Assembly: GCA_964420405.1 (NCBI GenBank)
Contig: CAYQTL010000009.1
Coordinates: 60,533 to 124,532, forward strand
Length of the DNA: 64,000 nucleotides
Source of the DNA: CAYQTL01 sp964420405
GTDB lineage: Bacteria > Acidobacteriota > Thermoanaerobaculia > Thermoanaerobaculales > Sulfomarinibacteraceae
Direction: 5' to 3'
The notes under the pieces were generated by a model, which had not been told where the DNA came from, ran no database searches, and saw only the letters and a program-made list of their open reading frames with translations. Positions 1 to 9,838 of the stretch are shown here, in pieces (positions within the stretch are counted from its first letter, which is position 1; each line of letters begins with the position of its first letter). The position numbers and the translations under genes were made by a program.

Positions 1-233
1 ACCTCGATCATCGGCACCAGGCTGAAAGCGGTCGCGGTCTGGGCGTCGATGTCCAGCTCCACCAGGGCGTCGAGAATCACCGGATCGTCGACCGTCAGCG
101 CCTCGGCGAGGGCCGCGCGACGCTCCTTCGCCGTGGCCTCCTCGCGCATCTTCTCCAGCAGCTTGCGGTTCTCCTGGGCGAAGAACGCCTCCTCGAGACG
201 GATCGCATCGGGGTTGAGCGGGTTGGGCGTCAT
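1..233 (-). CDS. Hypothetical protein, N-terminal part, cut by window edge
   Basis: Seventy-seven whole codons are visible, starting at an ATG with an AGGAGG ribosome site seven bases upstream; the gene continues past base 1. The visible protein is charged and helical: it opens MTPNPLNPDA, continues with EEAFFAQEN and a Lys/Arg/Glu-rich helix to about residue 45, and ends in a hydrophobic LVPMIEV at the edge. Short proteins with a similar LEEAFFA-type opening occur in other GC-rich Gram-negatives and some may carry a TerB-like helical domain, but that part is not visible here, so no function is proposed. A CATAAT -10-like hexamer lies on the same strand at 287-282. It is divergent from leuS. 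Confidence 0.75.
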   Translation of the reverse strand, partial: MTPNPLNPDAIRLEEAFFAQENRKLLEKMREEATAKERRAALAEALTVDDPVILDALVELDIDAQTATAFSLVPMIE

Positions 234-621
234 CGGCGGTCCTCCTGGAAGGTCTTCTCGGAACCTGTCGGACGGATGTGGATTATGCCACAGGGCATCA
301 TCGGCGGCGCAGCGTCCTGAGACCCGCGCCAGCCGATCCCGGTCCCCGTCGGACCTCGAATCGGGCAGGACGCTGAACACCAGTCGCCGCGTACTCCGAC
401 TGCGCCGCAGAGACCAGGGACGGTGCAGCGCCGGTGTCGCAGAGATGTGAATCCGGGCGCGAGGGGCTCGTCGCCGGAATCGGGATCGGGAGCTGGACAG
501 GATCGGAGACTCAGCCGGATCCGGATCGGCGAGAGACGTCCATCCCGTGTGCGATCGCTCCCGCCCCGGTATCATGCGCGGACATCCGGCGGCAGGCCCC
601 GCCGGGAGGAGAGAGCACGAG
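234..621. other. Divergent intergenic region upstream of leuS
   Basis: No gene is seen. It holds a CATAAT -10 candidate for the leftward gene (287-282) and a TATCAT -10 candidate for leuS (570-575). The stretch 470-530 has degenerate GGGATC/GGATCC hexamers related to the intergenic repeat family found elsewhere in the window. Confidence 0.5.
570..575 (+). promoter_or_regulatory. Candidate leuS -10 hexamer TATCAT
   Basis: TATCAT fits the TANNNT pattern seen before many genes here. It would give a leader of about 40 bases carrying the leuS ribosome site. No good -35 is visible. Confidence 0.35.
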
Positions 622-3168
<2,547 letters not shown>

Positions 3169-3222
3169 GACGGGGGCGAGCCGCCCCGCGTCCGCCACGA
3201 GAGAGGTGGCCTCCGCCCCCAT

Positions 3223-3377
3223 CCGCGTCCGCGTCCGTTCCTGCGCCCGAACGAAAACGGCCCCGGCCCGCGACACCGATCGGTCCCGTCGTCCCGTGCG
3301 CCGCCCCCTCCCCGCCGATGTCCCATTCCCGGACCTGACGCTGTACGGACGCGGACGCGGCGCGGACGCGGACGCGG
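3223..3377. repeat. Inverted hexanucleotide-repeat island (GCGTCC/GGACGC type)
   Basis: The left arm CCGCGTCCGCGTCCG (3223-3237) is perfectly inverted at 3346-3360 and again at 3363-3377. The roughly 110-base loop between the arms is unrelated to any coding sequence. It belongs to the repeat family also found at 6.5, 9.0, 11.3, 52.0, 53.3 and 61.2 kb. Confidence 0.7.
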
Positions 3378-3539
3378 GAGAGACACGACGGCGGTCGCTG
3401 GAGAGCGTGGGTGTCGCTGTGGCCTGCACCCGCCGTGAGCGACGGTGCAGCGGGTGTGGAGGTCCTTCGACTCCCTCCGCGTCCTGAAGGGCGCTTCGCT
3501 CGCTCAGGATGACGGGGAGGGGGCGGCGCTCGGCACACG

Positions 3540-3566
3540 ACGACCCCGGGCGCCGCCCGGGGTCGT
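3540..3566. terminator. Perfect 12-bp GC hairpin, probable bidirectional terminator
   Basis: ACGACCCCGGGC and its exact complement flank a 3-base loop. It sits 46 bases past the stop of the leftward Spy-like gene and also downstream of leuS. There is no T tract, so it may act as a Rho-independent-like structure or only stabilise RNA. A closely similar hairpin sits at 6804-6829. Confidence 0.55.
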
Positions 3567-3611
3567 GGGGTGAGCCGGCGTGCGCCGGCGCGAGCGGGGA
3601 CGAGGGATCGC

Positions 3612-4160
3612 TCAGTCGGTGCCGCCGAAGGGGCAGTCCCCGCGGTGGCCGCGGCCGAAGAAGCCGCGCTTGCCGCGGGGGCCGTCGCCACGACCGTCCC
3701 GGAGGCGGTCCATCATCGCCTGCGCCTGGGCCTGCTGGTCGGGCGTCAGCACGTTCCAGACGTCGTTCATGGCCCGGTGCACGATGACCGCCAGCTCCAG
3801 GTGCAGGTCCGACTGGGCGGCGAAGTGCTGCCGGAACGCGGCCTCGTCGAAGGCGCCGAGGGGGTTGGCGGCGCGCCAGGCTTCGCGGGCGTCGGCGAGC
3901 TGGGTCGCGATCGGCTCGATCTGGTCCCGCGCCGCGGTCGTGATGGACTCGATCTGGGTCAGCTGGGAGTCGCTGAGGTCGAGGACCACCGTCAGGTGAT
4001 GGACGAAGCGGCCGAGGTCGGGACCCATGCCGGGGCCCATCCCGCCGGGTCCGCCGCCCGGTCCGCCGCCGGGACCGTGCGGTCCGCGGGCGAAGGCGGT
4101 GCCGGTGACGGCGATCGCCGCGACCAGGGTCAGGATCGGAACAGTGCGTCGGATCGTCAT
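3612..4160 (-). CDS. Spy/CpxP-like periplasmic stress protein
   Basis: The 182-residue protein starts with a signal peptide (TIRRTVPILTLVAAIAVTG, cut near the AFA), followed by a Gly/Pro-rich stretch (about residues 27-47) and a helical LTxxQ-type domain with VLDLSDSQLTQIESI and VLTPDQQAQAQAMM as the two repeated motifs. Proteins of this family are periplasmic chaperones or metal/stress sensors that restrain a Cpx-type histidine kinase. A basic Gly/Arg tail ends in CPFGGTD. The start has an AGGT ribosome site. The gene is divergent from an OmpR-family regulator and its kinase, the same arrangement as cpxP-cpxRA in enterobacteria, which supports a role in envelope stress feedback. Confidence 0.85.
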   Translation of the reverse strand: MTIRRTVPILTLVAAIAVTGTAFARGPHGPGGGPGGGPGGMGPGMGPDLGRFVHHLTVVLDLSDSQLTQIESITTAARDQIEPIATQLADAREAWRAANPLGAFDEAAFRQHFAAQSDLHLELAVIVHRAMNDVWNVLTPDQQAQAQAMMDRLRDGRGDGPRGKRGFFGRGHRGDCPFGGTD

Positions 4161-4235
4161 CGGGGACCTCCATATCGGTCTGGTGTCCGGCGGGCGTCGC
4201 GTCTCCCGCCGTCGATCTCCACGATGGACCCGGCA

Positions 4236-4283
4236 ACGTGAGGGTACGCGAAGTGACCCTGAAGAAACGTGAAGAGACCGAAG
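4236..4283. promoter_or_regulatory. Candidate operator of the CpxR-like regulator: phased direct repeats
   Basis: Between the divergent Spy-like and response-regulator genes lie GTGA at 4238, 4253 and 4269 and GAAG at 4250, 4261, 4271 and 4280. The GAAG copies are spaced 9-11 bases apart, about one helical turn, as expected for OmpR-family dimers. The block ends 18 bases before the TAGCAT -10 hexamer of the regulator, the usual place for an activator site. Direct evidence is only the repeats; the binding protein is inferred. Confidence 0.4.
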
Positions 4284-4301
4284 GACGGCGATCACGTGGG
4301 T

Positions 4302-4307
4302 TAGCAT
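4302..4307 (+). promoter_or_regulatory. -10 hexamer TAGCAT, leaderless start of the response regulator
   Basis: TAGCAT ends six bases before the ATG at 4314 and no ribosome site is present. The predicted transcript starts at the A of the start codon. The -35 region is occupied by the GAAG repeats rather than a consensus hexamer. Confidence 0.5.
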
Positions 4308-4313
4308 CGATGC

Positions 4314-5006
4314 ATGGCGACCCTGCTGGTGATCGACGACGACCGCGAGCTGTGCGATCTGGTGCGCGAGTACCTTGAAGGGGAGGGGCACCGTGTGGAG
4401 GTGCGGTTGGACGGCGAGTCCGGGTTGGCCCACGCGCGCGCGGTGTCCCCGGACCTCGTGGTGCTCGACGTCATGCTGCCGGGCCGCAACGGCTTCGACG
4501 TGCTGCGCGAGCTGCGCCAGCACTCGTCTCTGCCGGTGATCATGCTCACCGCCCGCGGCGAGGACGTGGACCGGATCGTCGGGCTCGAGCTCGGGGCCGA
4601 CGACTACCTGGCCAAGCCGTTCAACCCGCGCGAGCTCGCCGCGCGGATCCGGGCCGTGCTGCGGCGGACCGGCGGCGACACGGTCCCTGGCAGCGCCACG
4701 GTCCACCGGATCGGCGATCTGTACCTCGACACCGGCGCGCGGATCGCGCAGGTGTCCGGCGACGAGGTGGAGCTGACCGGCGTCGAGTTCTCGTTGCTGG
4801 AGCGGCTGGTGCGGGCGGCGGGCCGGGTGGTCCAGCGGGAGGAGCTGTCGCGGGAGGTGCTCGGCCGCCGAGCCAGCTCGTTCGACCGCGCCCTCGACGT
4901 GCATCTGTCGAGCATCCGGCGCAAGCTCGGTCCGGCGCCGGACGGCGGCGAGCGGATCAAGACGGTGCGTGGGGTCGGGTACCAGTATGTCCGGCCGGCG
5001 GAGTAG
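4314..5006 (+). CDS. OmpR/PhoB-family response regulator (CpxR-like)
   Basis: The 230-residue protein has an N-terminal receiver domain (about 1-120) with the acidic pair D8-D9, phospho-acceptor D52 in LDVMLPG, T79 and K101, and a C-terminal winged-helix DNA-binding domain (about 130-228) ending in TVRGVGYQYV. It is expected to be phosphorylated by the kinase encoded next and to control the divergent Spy-like gene and possibly itself. The start codon lies six bases after a TANNNT -10 hexamer with no ribosome site, so the message looks leaderless. The kinase gene follows after 93 bases of GGACGC-type hexamers. Confidence 0.95.
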   Translation: MATLLVIDDDRELCDLVREYLEGEGHRVEVRLDGESGLAHARAVSPDLVVLDVMLPGRNGFDVLRELRQHSSLPVIMLTARGEDVDRIVGLELGADDYLAKPFNPRELAARIRAVLRRTGGDTVPGSATVHRIGDLYLDTGARIAQVSGDEVELTGVEFSLLERLVRAAGRVVQREELSREVLGRRASSFDRALDVHLSSIRRKLGPAPDGGERIKTVRGVGYQYVRPAE

Positions 5007-5099
5007 GGCGATGGTGCGCGAGCGTCGTCCACGCCCCGAGGCTGGCGCGATCGGGGACGGACGCGGACGGGGACGCGGGGCCGATGCGACAGGGGACGG

Positions 5100-6488
5100 G
5101 TGCCGGTCGCGATGAGAAGCCTGTTTCTCCGGATCTTCCTGTGGTTCTGGTTGGCGATGGCGGCCGTGGTCGCGGTGATGGTGGCGCTGTCGCCGTACTG
5201 GACGCGGTCCCATCCCGCCATCGCCGAGTGGGAGCGCGCCGCCATGGAGCGGATCGAGCACCGGCTGGGGGTGGCGGCCGAGCACCTCGCGGCGGGCCGC
5301 GGCTCGATGCGGGGCGGTCCGCCCCGCGGTCGCGGGCGGTGGCACCCGCCGCCGGTGACGGTGGTCGCCGACGACGGGCGCGTGCTCGACGGTCCTCCTC
5401 CCGAAGGACTGCTCGCGATCGTGGTCGAGGAAGCCCTGCGGACGGGCGAGGTCACGTCGCGGCGCGAGGGGCTCCACTTCGCCGTCGCCCGGCCGGCGGT
5501 GACCGCCGACGGGGCGCCGGCGGTCGTGGCGATGATGGCCGGCACGCCGCACCGCCCGCCGCGACCGCTCGAGATGCTCAGCGCCAGGGACCACCTGCTG
5601 CAGCTGGCGGCGGTGGTGGTGGTCGTCGGCGTGCTGTGCTGGTGGCTCTCCCGCTGGCTGACGTCACCGATGCGGTCGCTTCGGGTCGCGGCCCGCAGCC
5701 TGGCGGAAGGCGACCTGGCGGTCCGGACGGATCCTCGCGTGGCCCGCCGCGGCGACGAGATCGGGCAGCTGGCCAGGGACTTCGACACCATGGCGGCGCG
5801 GCTCGAGCACCAGGTCGAGGCACAGAAGCAGCTCCTGAGGGACGTCTCCCACGAGCTGCGGTCGCCGCTGGCGAGGCTCGTGGTCGCGCTCGAGCTGGCG
5901 CGGGCGCGGGCCGGCGACGGCGCGCGCGGTCACCTCGACCGCGTCGAGCTGGAGGCCGGCCGGCTCGACGAGCTGATCGGGCGGCTGCTGGCGCTCGTTC
6001 GCCTCGAGGCGGCCGAGCACGGCGCCGAGGCGGCGCCGCTCGACCTCGCCGCGCTGGTCCGCGACGTGGCTGCCGACGCCGACTTCGAGGCGCGGGCCGA
6101 CGGTCGGTCGGTGATGGCCGAGACACCGGACGTGCTGCCGTACCACGGCGTCGCCGAGCTGCTGCGATCGGCACTCGAGAACGTGGTCCGGAACGCGGTC
6201 CGCTTCACCCACCGGGGCACGACGGTCGAGGTGCGCCTCGTCACCGACGGGGCCTCGGCGGTCGTCACCGTCGCGGACCGCGGGCCGGGAGTGTCGGCGG
6301 ACGCCCTCGGGAGCATCTTCGAGCCGTTCTCCAGGGTGGAGGACGCCCGCGAGCGGGGCGCCGGGGGCGCCGGTCTCGGGCTGGCGATCGCCGCCCGCGC
6401 GGTCCGGCTGCACGGCGGGAGCATCACCGCCCGCAACCGAGAGGGCGGGGGTCTGGTGGTCGAGATCCGGGTGCCGGTCGTCGTGTGA
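5100..6488 (+). CDS. Sensor histidine kinase (CpxA-like)
   Basis: A two-transmembrane sensor kinase of 462 residues: a first membrane helix at about 9-31, a periplasmic region to about 163, a second helix at about 165-183, a HAMP domain to about 235, then a HisKA domain with phospho-accepting H251 in VSHELRSPLARL. The ATP-binding domain shows an N box (ENVVRNAVRF), G1 (DRGPGVS) and G2 (GAGLGLAI). The GTG at 5100 follows AGGGGA closely; an ATG at 5112 gives the usual MRSLFLRIF opening and is an alternative start. It should phosphorylate the upstream regulator and be restrained by the Spy/CpxP-like protein. Confidence 0.94.
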   Translation: MPVAMRSLFLRIFLWFWLAMAAVVAVMVALSPYWTRSHPAIAEWERAAMERIEHRLGVAAEHLAAGRGSMRGGPPRGRGRWHPPPVTVVADDGRVLDGPPPEGLLAIVVEEALRTGEVTSRREGLHFAVARPAVTADGAPAVVAMMAGTPHRPPRPLEMLSARDHLLQLAAVVVVVGVLCWWLSRWLTSPMRSLRVAARSLAEGDLAVRTDPRVARRGDEIGQLARDFDTMAARLEHQVEAQKQLLRDVSHELRSPLARLVVALELARARAGDGARGHLDRVELEAGRLDELIGRLLALVRLEAAEHGAEAAPLDLAALVRDVAADADFEARADGRSVMAETPDVLPYHGVAELLRSALENVVRNAVRFTHRGTTVEVRLVTDGASAVVTVADRGPGVSADALGSIFEPFSRVEDARERGAGGAGLGLAIAARAVRLHGGSITARNREGGGLVVEIRVPVVV

Positions 6489-6515
6489 CCGGTCGCCGGG
6501 AGCCGCGTCGTCCCC

Positions 6516-6762
6516 CCGTCCGCGTCCGTGCCATCGATGCAGCGTCAGCGACAGCGTCCGCCCATGGGCCACCGCCGTCGCCCCCCTCCCGCGTCCGCGT
6601 CCGTGCCCTCGTCCGTGCCCTCCGATGGAGCGGCAGGTGGCAGGGACAGCGGCAGCGACGGTGGCGACCGGGGCCGCGGAGCTCGTTGCGGCATCGCGCT
6701 GTCCCTGTCCCTGCCGCTGATCCCGACGCCGCCGTCGGGATCGGGATCGGGATCGGGATCGG
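6516..6762. repeat. Hexanucleotide-repeat island, two core copies plus inverted arms
   Basis: Two tandem core copies share CGTCCGCGTCCGTGCC followed by a CCGATGCAGCG-like block and CAGCGACAGCG-like hexamers. The second core folds back: AGCGGCAGG and CAGGGACAGCG at 6629-6651 are inverted at 6697-6718 with one small mismatch region. A 10-bp GATCCCGACG hairpin follows (6719-6742) and runs into GGGATC repeats ending at about 6762. Confidence 0.7.
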
Positions 6763-6803
6763 ACGAGGGACCGCACGGAAGGCGCCGGCCCCGGAAGACC
6801 ACA

Positions 6804-6829
6804 CGACCCCGAGCCGGGGCTCGGGGTCG
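6804..6829. terminator. Perfect 12-bp GC hairpin, probable terminator
   Basis: CGACCCCGAGCC and its exact complement flank a 2-base loop. It is nearly the same sequence as the hairpin at 3540-3566. It lies 60 bases past the stop of the leftward dehydrogenase gene and also serves the rightward kinase gene. No T tract follows. Confidence 0.55.
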
Positions 6830-6835
6830 CGACTC

Positions 6836-6864
6836 CGGACGGGCGGGCGGAGTCCGCCCGTCCG
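6836..6864. terminator. 11-bp GC hairpin, second probable terminator
   Basis: CGGACGGGCGG and its exact complement enclose a 7-base loop, 25 bases after the stop codon of the dehydrogenase gene on the minus strand. No T tract follows. Confidence 0.45.
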
Positions 6865-6888
6865 TCACGGGCGGCGAGATCCGCGGCG

Positions 6889-7812
6889 TCAGCTGATGCG
6901 ATACCGCGCCACGTCGGGATTCACGCCGACCGGCTTGAACTTCTCCCAGACGTAGAAGCCGCGGCCGGTCTTGGCGCCCAGCTGGCCCGACTCCACCAGC
7001 CGCTTCAGCAGGGCGGTCGGCTTGTAGAAGTCGCCGAGCTCCTCCTCGAGCACCTTGGCGATGAACACCATCACGTCGAGGCCGACGAAGTCGGCGGTCA
7101 TCAGGGGACCCATCTTGTGGCCGAGGCAGAGCGTCACCTTGTCCATGTCCTCGACCGACGCGATGCCCTCCTCGACGACCCGGATCGCCTCGTTCACGAA
7201 CGGAACGAACGCCCGGTTGACGGCGAAGCCGGCCTTGTCCTCGGCCGGGATCTCGGTCTTGCCGAGGTCGTGGCACAGGGCGACGACGGTGTCATAGGTC
7301 TCCTGCGACGTCCCGAGGCCGCGGATGATCTCCACCCCCTGCTGCATCGGCACCGGGTTCATGAAGTGCATGCCCATGAACTTGCCGGGCTGGCCGTAGG
7401 CCGCCGCGAGGCGGGTGATGGAGATGCCGGAGGTGTTGGAGGCGAGCAGCTTGTCGTAGCCGAGCTCGGCGAGCTGGCGATTGAGCTTCTCCTTCAGCTC
7501 GGGCACCTCCGGCGCCGCCTCGATGATGATCTCCCGGTCGAGCAGGTCGCCGAGCTCGGTCGTCGTGCGCAGCCGGCCCAGCGCCTCCGCCTTCTGCTCC
7601 TCGGTGATGCCCTTCTCGCCGCCCGACTTCTCGTACGCCTTGACGAGCCGGTCGAGCGACCGGTCGATGCTCGTCATGCCGCGGTCGAGCACCCCCTGGT
7701 CGATGTCCGTCACCACCGTGTCGAAGCCGCTCTGGGCCGCCACCTGGGCGATCCCGTTGCCCATCGTGCCGATGCCGATGACGCCGATCCTGCTGAGTCC
7801 GCTTTCGCTCAT
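6889..7812 (-). CDS. 3-hydroxyacyl-CoA (3-hydroxybutyryl-CoA) dehydrogenase
   Basis: NAD(P)-dependent oxidoreductase that interconverts 3-hydroxybutyryl-CoA and acetoacetyl-CoA in fatty acid or butanoate metabolism. The 307-residue protein has the Rossmann GxGxxG at residues 13-18 (GIGTMG), the VVTDID segment that sets cofactor choice, SNTSGISI, the catalytic H149 in GMHFMNPVPM, and a C-terminal dimerisation domain with NRAFVPFVNEAIRVVEEG. The ATG is preferred over an upstream in-frame start because GGGGAGGA lies five bases before it and the N-terminus then matches the family. A TACAAT -10 hexamer is at 7867-7862. It is not an operon with the next leftward gene, which has its own promoter. 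Confidence 0.94.
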   Translation of the reverse strand: MSESGLSRIGVIGIGTMGNGIAQVAAQSGFDTVVTDIDQGVLDRGMTSIDRSLDRLVKAYEKSGGEKGITEEQKAEALGRLRTTTELGDLLDREIIIEAAPEVPELKEKLNRQLAELGYDKLLASNTSGISITRLAAAYGQPGKFMGMHFMNPVPMQQGVEIIRGLGTSQETYDTVVALCHDLGKTEIPAEDKAGFAVNRAFVPFVNEAIRVVEEGIASVEDMDKVTLCLGHKMGPLMTADFVGLDVMVFIAKVLEEELGDFYKPTALLKRLVESGQLGAKTGRGFYVWEKFKPVGVNPDVARYRIS

Positions 7813-7861
7813 GTCTGTCCTCCCCACCGGCTGCCGCGCCGGGCCTTGTGAATCGCAGCAC

Positions 7862-7867
7862 ATTGTA
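7862..7867 (-). promoter_or_regulatory. -10 hexamer TACAAT for the dehydrogenase gene
   Basis: TACAAT on the minus strand lies 49 bases before the ATG, giving a leader with a proper ribosome site. The -35 is not clear. Confidence 0.4.
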
Positions 7868-7933
7868 GCCGGGACGGCCGGCCGGCGCTCGCCACGACCC
7901 TCGTGCGGCGCCGGGCCTGCCGCTGCCGGCGCC

Positions 7934-8911
7934 CTACCAGCCGAGAATCCAGGCGAACACCAGCGGAGCGACGATGGTGGCGTCGGACTCGATCACGAAC
8001 TTGGGCGTGTCGACGGCGAGCTTGCCCCAGGTGATCTTCTCGTTCGGCACCGCGCCCGAGTAGGAACCGTAGCTGGTCGTCGAGTCGCTGATCTGGCAGA
8101 AGTAGCCCCACACCGGGATGTCGGGCAGCTGCATGTCCTGGTGCATCATCGGCACCACGCAGATCGGGAAGTCGCCCGCGATGCCGCCGCCGATCTGGAA
8201 GAACCCGATGGAGGACTGGGCCGACGCCGCCTGGTACCAGCGGGCGAGCTCCATCATGTACTCGATGCCGCCGCGCACCATCATCGGCTGGTTGAGATCG
8301 CCGAGCAGGCAGTGGGCGGCGTAGATGTTGCCCAGCGTCGAGTCCTCCCACCCCGGCACGAACATCGGCAGGTCCCTCTCCGCCGCCGCGACCATCCAGC
8401 TGTCCTTCGGGTCGATCTGGTAATGCTCTTCGAGGACCCCGGATCGCAGCAACCGGTACATGAACTGGTGCGGGAAGAGCCGCTCGCCGGCCGCTTCGGC
8501 GGCCCACCACTCCTTGAAGATCACGCCCTCGAGGCGTCGCATGGCCTCCTCCTCGGGGATGCACGTGTCGGTCACCCGGTTGAGGTGTCGGTCCAGCAGC
8601 GCCTGCTCGTCGGCGGGCGTGAGATCCCGGTAGTTCGGCAGCCGCTCGTAGTGGTCGCGAGCGACCAGGTTGAACAGGTCCTCCTCCAGGTTGGCGCCGG
8701 TGCAGGAGATGGCGTGCACCTTGCCGCGGCGGATCATCTCGGCCAGGGACAGGCCGAGCTCGGCGGTGCTCATGGCACCGGCGAGGGTCACCAGCATCGT
8801 GCCTCCGCCCTCGACGTGGGCACGGTACGCCTGCGCGGCGTCCTTCAGCACGGCGGCGTTGAAGTGGCGGTAGTGGTGGTCGATGAACGACGAGACGGGA
8901 CCACGGGACAT
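7934..8911 (-). CDS. Deoxyhypusine synthase-family protein
   Basis: The 325-residue protein belongs to the deoxyhypusine synthase fold, NAD-dependent enzymes that move the aminobutyl group of spermidine. It shows GGGTMLVTLAGAMSTAELG near residues 36-54, SCTGANLEEDLF at 69-80 and, near the C-terminus, SGAVPNEKITWGK with K297 in the place of the catalytic lysine of the eukaryotic enzyme. Bacteria lack eIF5A, so bacterial members are thought to act in polyamine metabolism (for example homospermidine or related products) or on another protein; which applies here cannot be read from sequence. The start has AGGAGG six bases upstream and a TATGAT -10 hexamer at 8939-8934. Confidence 0.88.
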   Translation of the reverse strand: MSRGPVSSFIDHHYRHFNAAVLKDAAQAYRAHVEGGGTMLVTLAGAMSTAELGLSLAEMIRRGKVHAISCTGANLEEDLFNLVARDHYERLPNYRDLTPADEQALLDRHLNRVTDTCIPEEEAMRRLEGVIFKEWWAAEAAGERLFPHQFMYRLLRSGVLEEHYQIDPKDSWMVAAAERDLPMFVPGWEDSTLGNIYAAHCLLGDLNQPMMVRGGIEYMMELARWYQAASAQSSIGFFQIGGGIAGDFPICVVPMMHQDMQLPDIPVWGYFCQISDSTTSYGSYSGAVPNEKITWGKLAVDTPKFVIESDATIVAPLVFAWILGW

Positions 8912-9217
8912 GCTGCGCCTCCTGACGCCTCCGATCATAACGGAGCGTACGACCTGCGCTCCGATTCCGCTCCGGTCCCGATCCCGTTTCCAATGTCGAT
9001 GGCGGCGACGCCGCGTCCGCGACGGCCAGGGGGTGGAGCCCGCCGCGCGCCATCCTCTCCGGAGCGATTCCGCACGATCGCCGCGTCCCAGCGTCGTCCA
9101 TCGGGAACGGGATCGGGATCGGGATCGGGATCGGATGAGGAACATGGACGTGCGGGCATCCCCATGTTGACGGATGCGGAGGGGATCCCCACACTGAACC
9201 GCGATGGAGAACGGGAC
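8912..9217. other. Divergent intergenic region with repeat island
   Basis: No gene is seen. It contains the TATGAT promoter of the leftward gene (8939-8934) and an island at 8961-9134 whose GATCCC-rich left arm (8961-9002) is inverted as a GGGATC-rich right arm (9098-9134). Confidence 0.6.
8961..9134. repeat. Inverted GATCCC/GGGATC repeat island
   Basis: The left arm reads GGTCCCGATCCCGTTTCC and then GATGG; the right arm reads CCATCGGGAACGGGATC and four further GGGATC units. The arms are near-perfect inverted copies around about 95 bases of unique sequence. Confidence 0.7.
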
Positions 9218-9838
9218 GTGATTCTCGAGATCGACCCGGTCGAGCCCCAGCCGTGGCTGGTGGCGCGGGCGGTGGACGTCCTGCGCAGGGGCGGCGTGGC
9301 GGTGGTGCCCACCGACACGGTGTACGGCGTCGCCTGTGGCATCGGCCACCAGGAGGCGATCCGGCGGATCTACGCGCTGAAGAAGATGGACTCCAAGAAA
9401 CCGTTGTCGATCCTCATCGGCGACCTCGCGGACATCGGCCGCTTCGCGCGCGGCGTCACCACCCCGTACTACCGGCTGCTCAGGCGGGTCCTGCCGGGGC
9501 CGTACACGTTCATCCTGCCGGCGTCCGACGAGATTCCGAAGATCATGCTCCGCAAGCGCAGGACCATCGGGATCCGGGTGCCCGACCACCCCATCGCCCA
9601 GGCCCTGCTGGCCGAGCTCGGCCAACCCCTGCTGTCGAGCTCGATCCGGACCCCGGAGGACGAGTTCGTCAACGATCCGCTGGAGATCGAGGAGCGGGTC
9701 GGCCGCAGCGTCGACCTCGTGATCGACGCCGGCCCCGAGACCGCCGTTCCCTCGACGGTGGTCGACCTGAGCGTCGACCCACCCGAGCTGCTCCGCGAGG
9801 GCAAGGGCGACGTCGAGGCGCTCGAGCTCTTCGGGTAG
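9218..9838 (+). CDS. YciO-type Sua5/YrdC-domain protein
   Basis: A 206-residue Sua5/YrdC/YciO-fold protein. Members of the TsaC/Sua5 branch make threonylcarbamoyl-adenylate for tRNA t6A; YciO paralogues are related but less active. Features seen: GGVAVVPTDTVYGVACG (about 22-38), KKMDSKKPLSILI, PGPYTFILPAS, and RTIGIRVPDHPIAQALL. The SSSIRTPED segment stands where TsaC has its SxN motif, as in YciO, so the YciO branch is the better call. The GTG start follows a GGAG motif; an in-frame ATG at 9165 is possible but would put repeat-derived sequence into the protein. It is convergent with the next gene, with no base between the stop codons. Confidence 0.85.
   Translation: MILEIDPVEPQPWLVARAVDVLRRGGVAVVPTDTVYGVACGIGHQEAIRRIYALKKMDSKKPLSILIGDLADIGRFARGVTTPYYRLLRRVLPGPYTFILPASDEIPKIMLRKRRTIGIRVPDHPIAQALLAELGQPLLSSSIRTPEDEFVNDPLEIEERVGRSVDLVIDAGPETAVPSTVVDLSVDPPELLREGKGDVEALELFG

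Larger units (their letters stand above)
3169..3611. other. Convergent intergenic region with hexamer-repeat island and hairpin
   Basis: No gene is seen. A repeat island lies at 3223-3377: a GCGTCC-type arm at 3223-3237 is perfectly inverted at 3346-3360 and again at 3363-3377. A strong GC hairpin follows at 3540-3566. Antisense open frames here follow from GC-rich composition and look like no known protein. Confidence 0.6.
6489..6888. other. Convergent intergenic region with repeat island and two terminators
   Basis: No gene is seen between the kinase and the leftward dehydrogenase. It contains two tandem copies of the shared repeat core (6516-6560 and 6588-6659), a 22-bp inverted repeat (6629-6651 against 6697-6718), a GATCCC hairpin with four GGGATC units (6719-6762), and two GC hairpins nearer the dehydrogenase. 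Confidence 0.65.

Noticed and set aside
6516..6762. CRISPR array
   Set aside because: The repeats are contiguous or nested hexamers with no constant-length spacers and no cas genes nearby.
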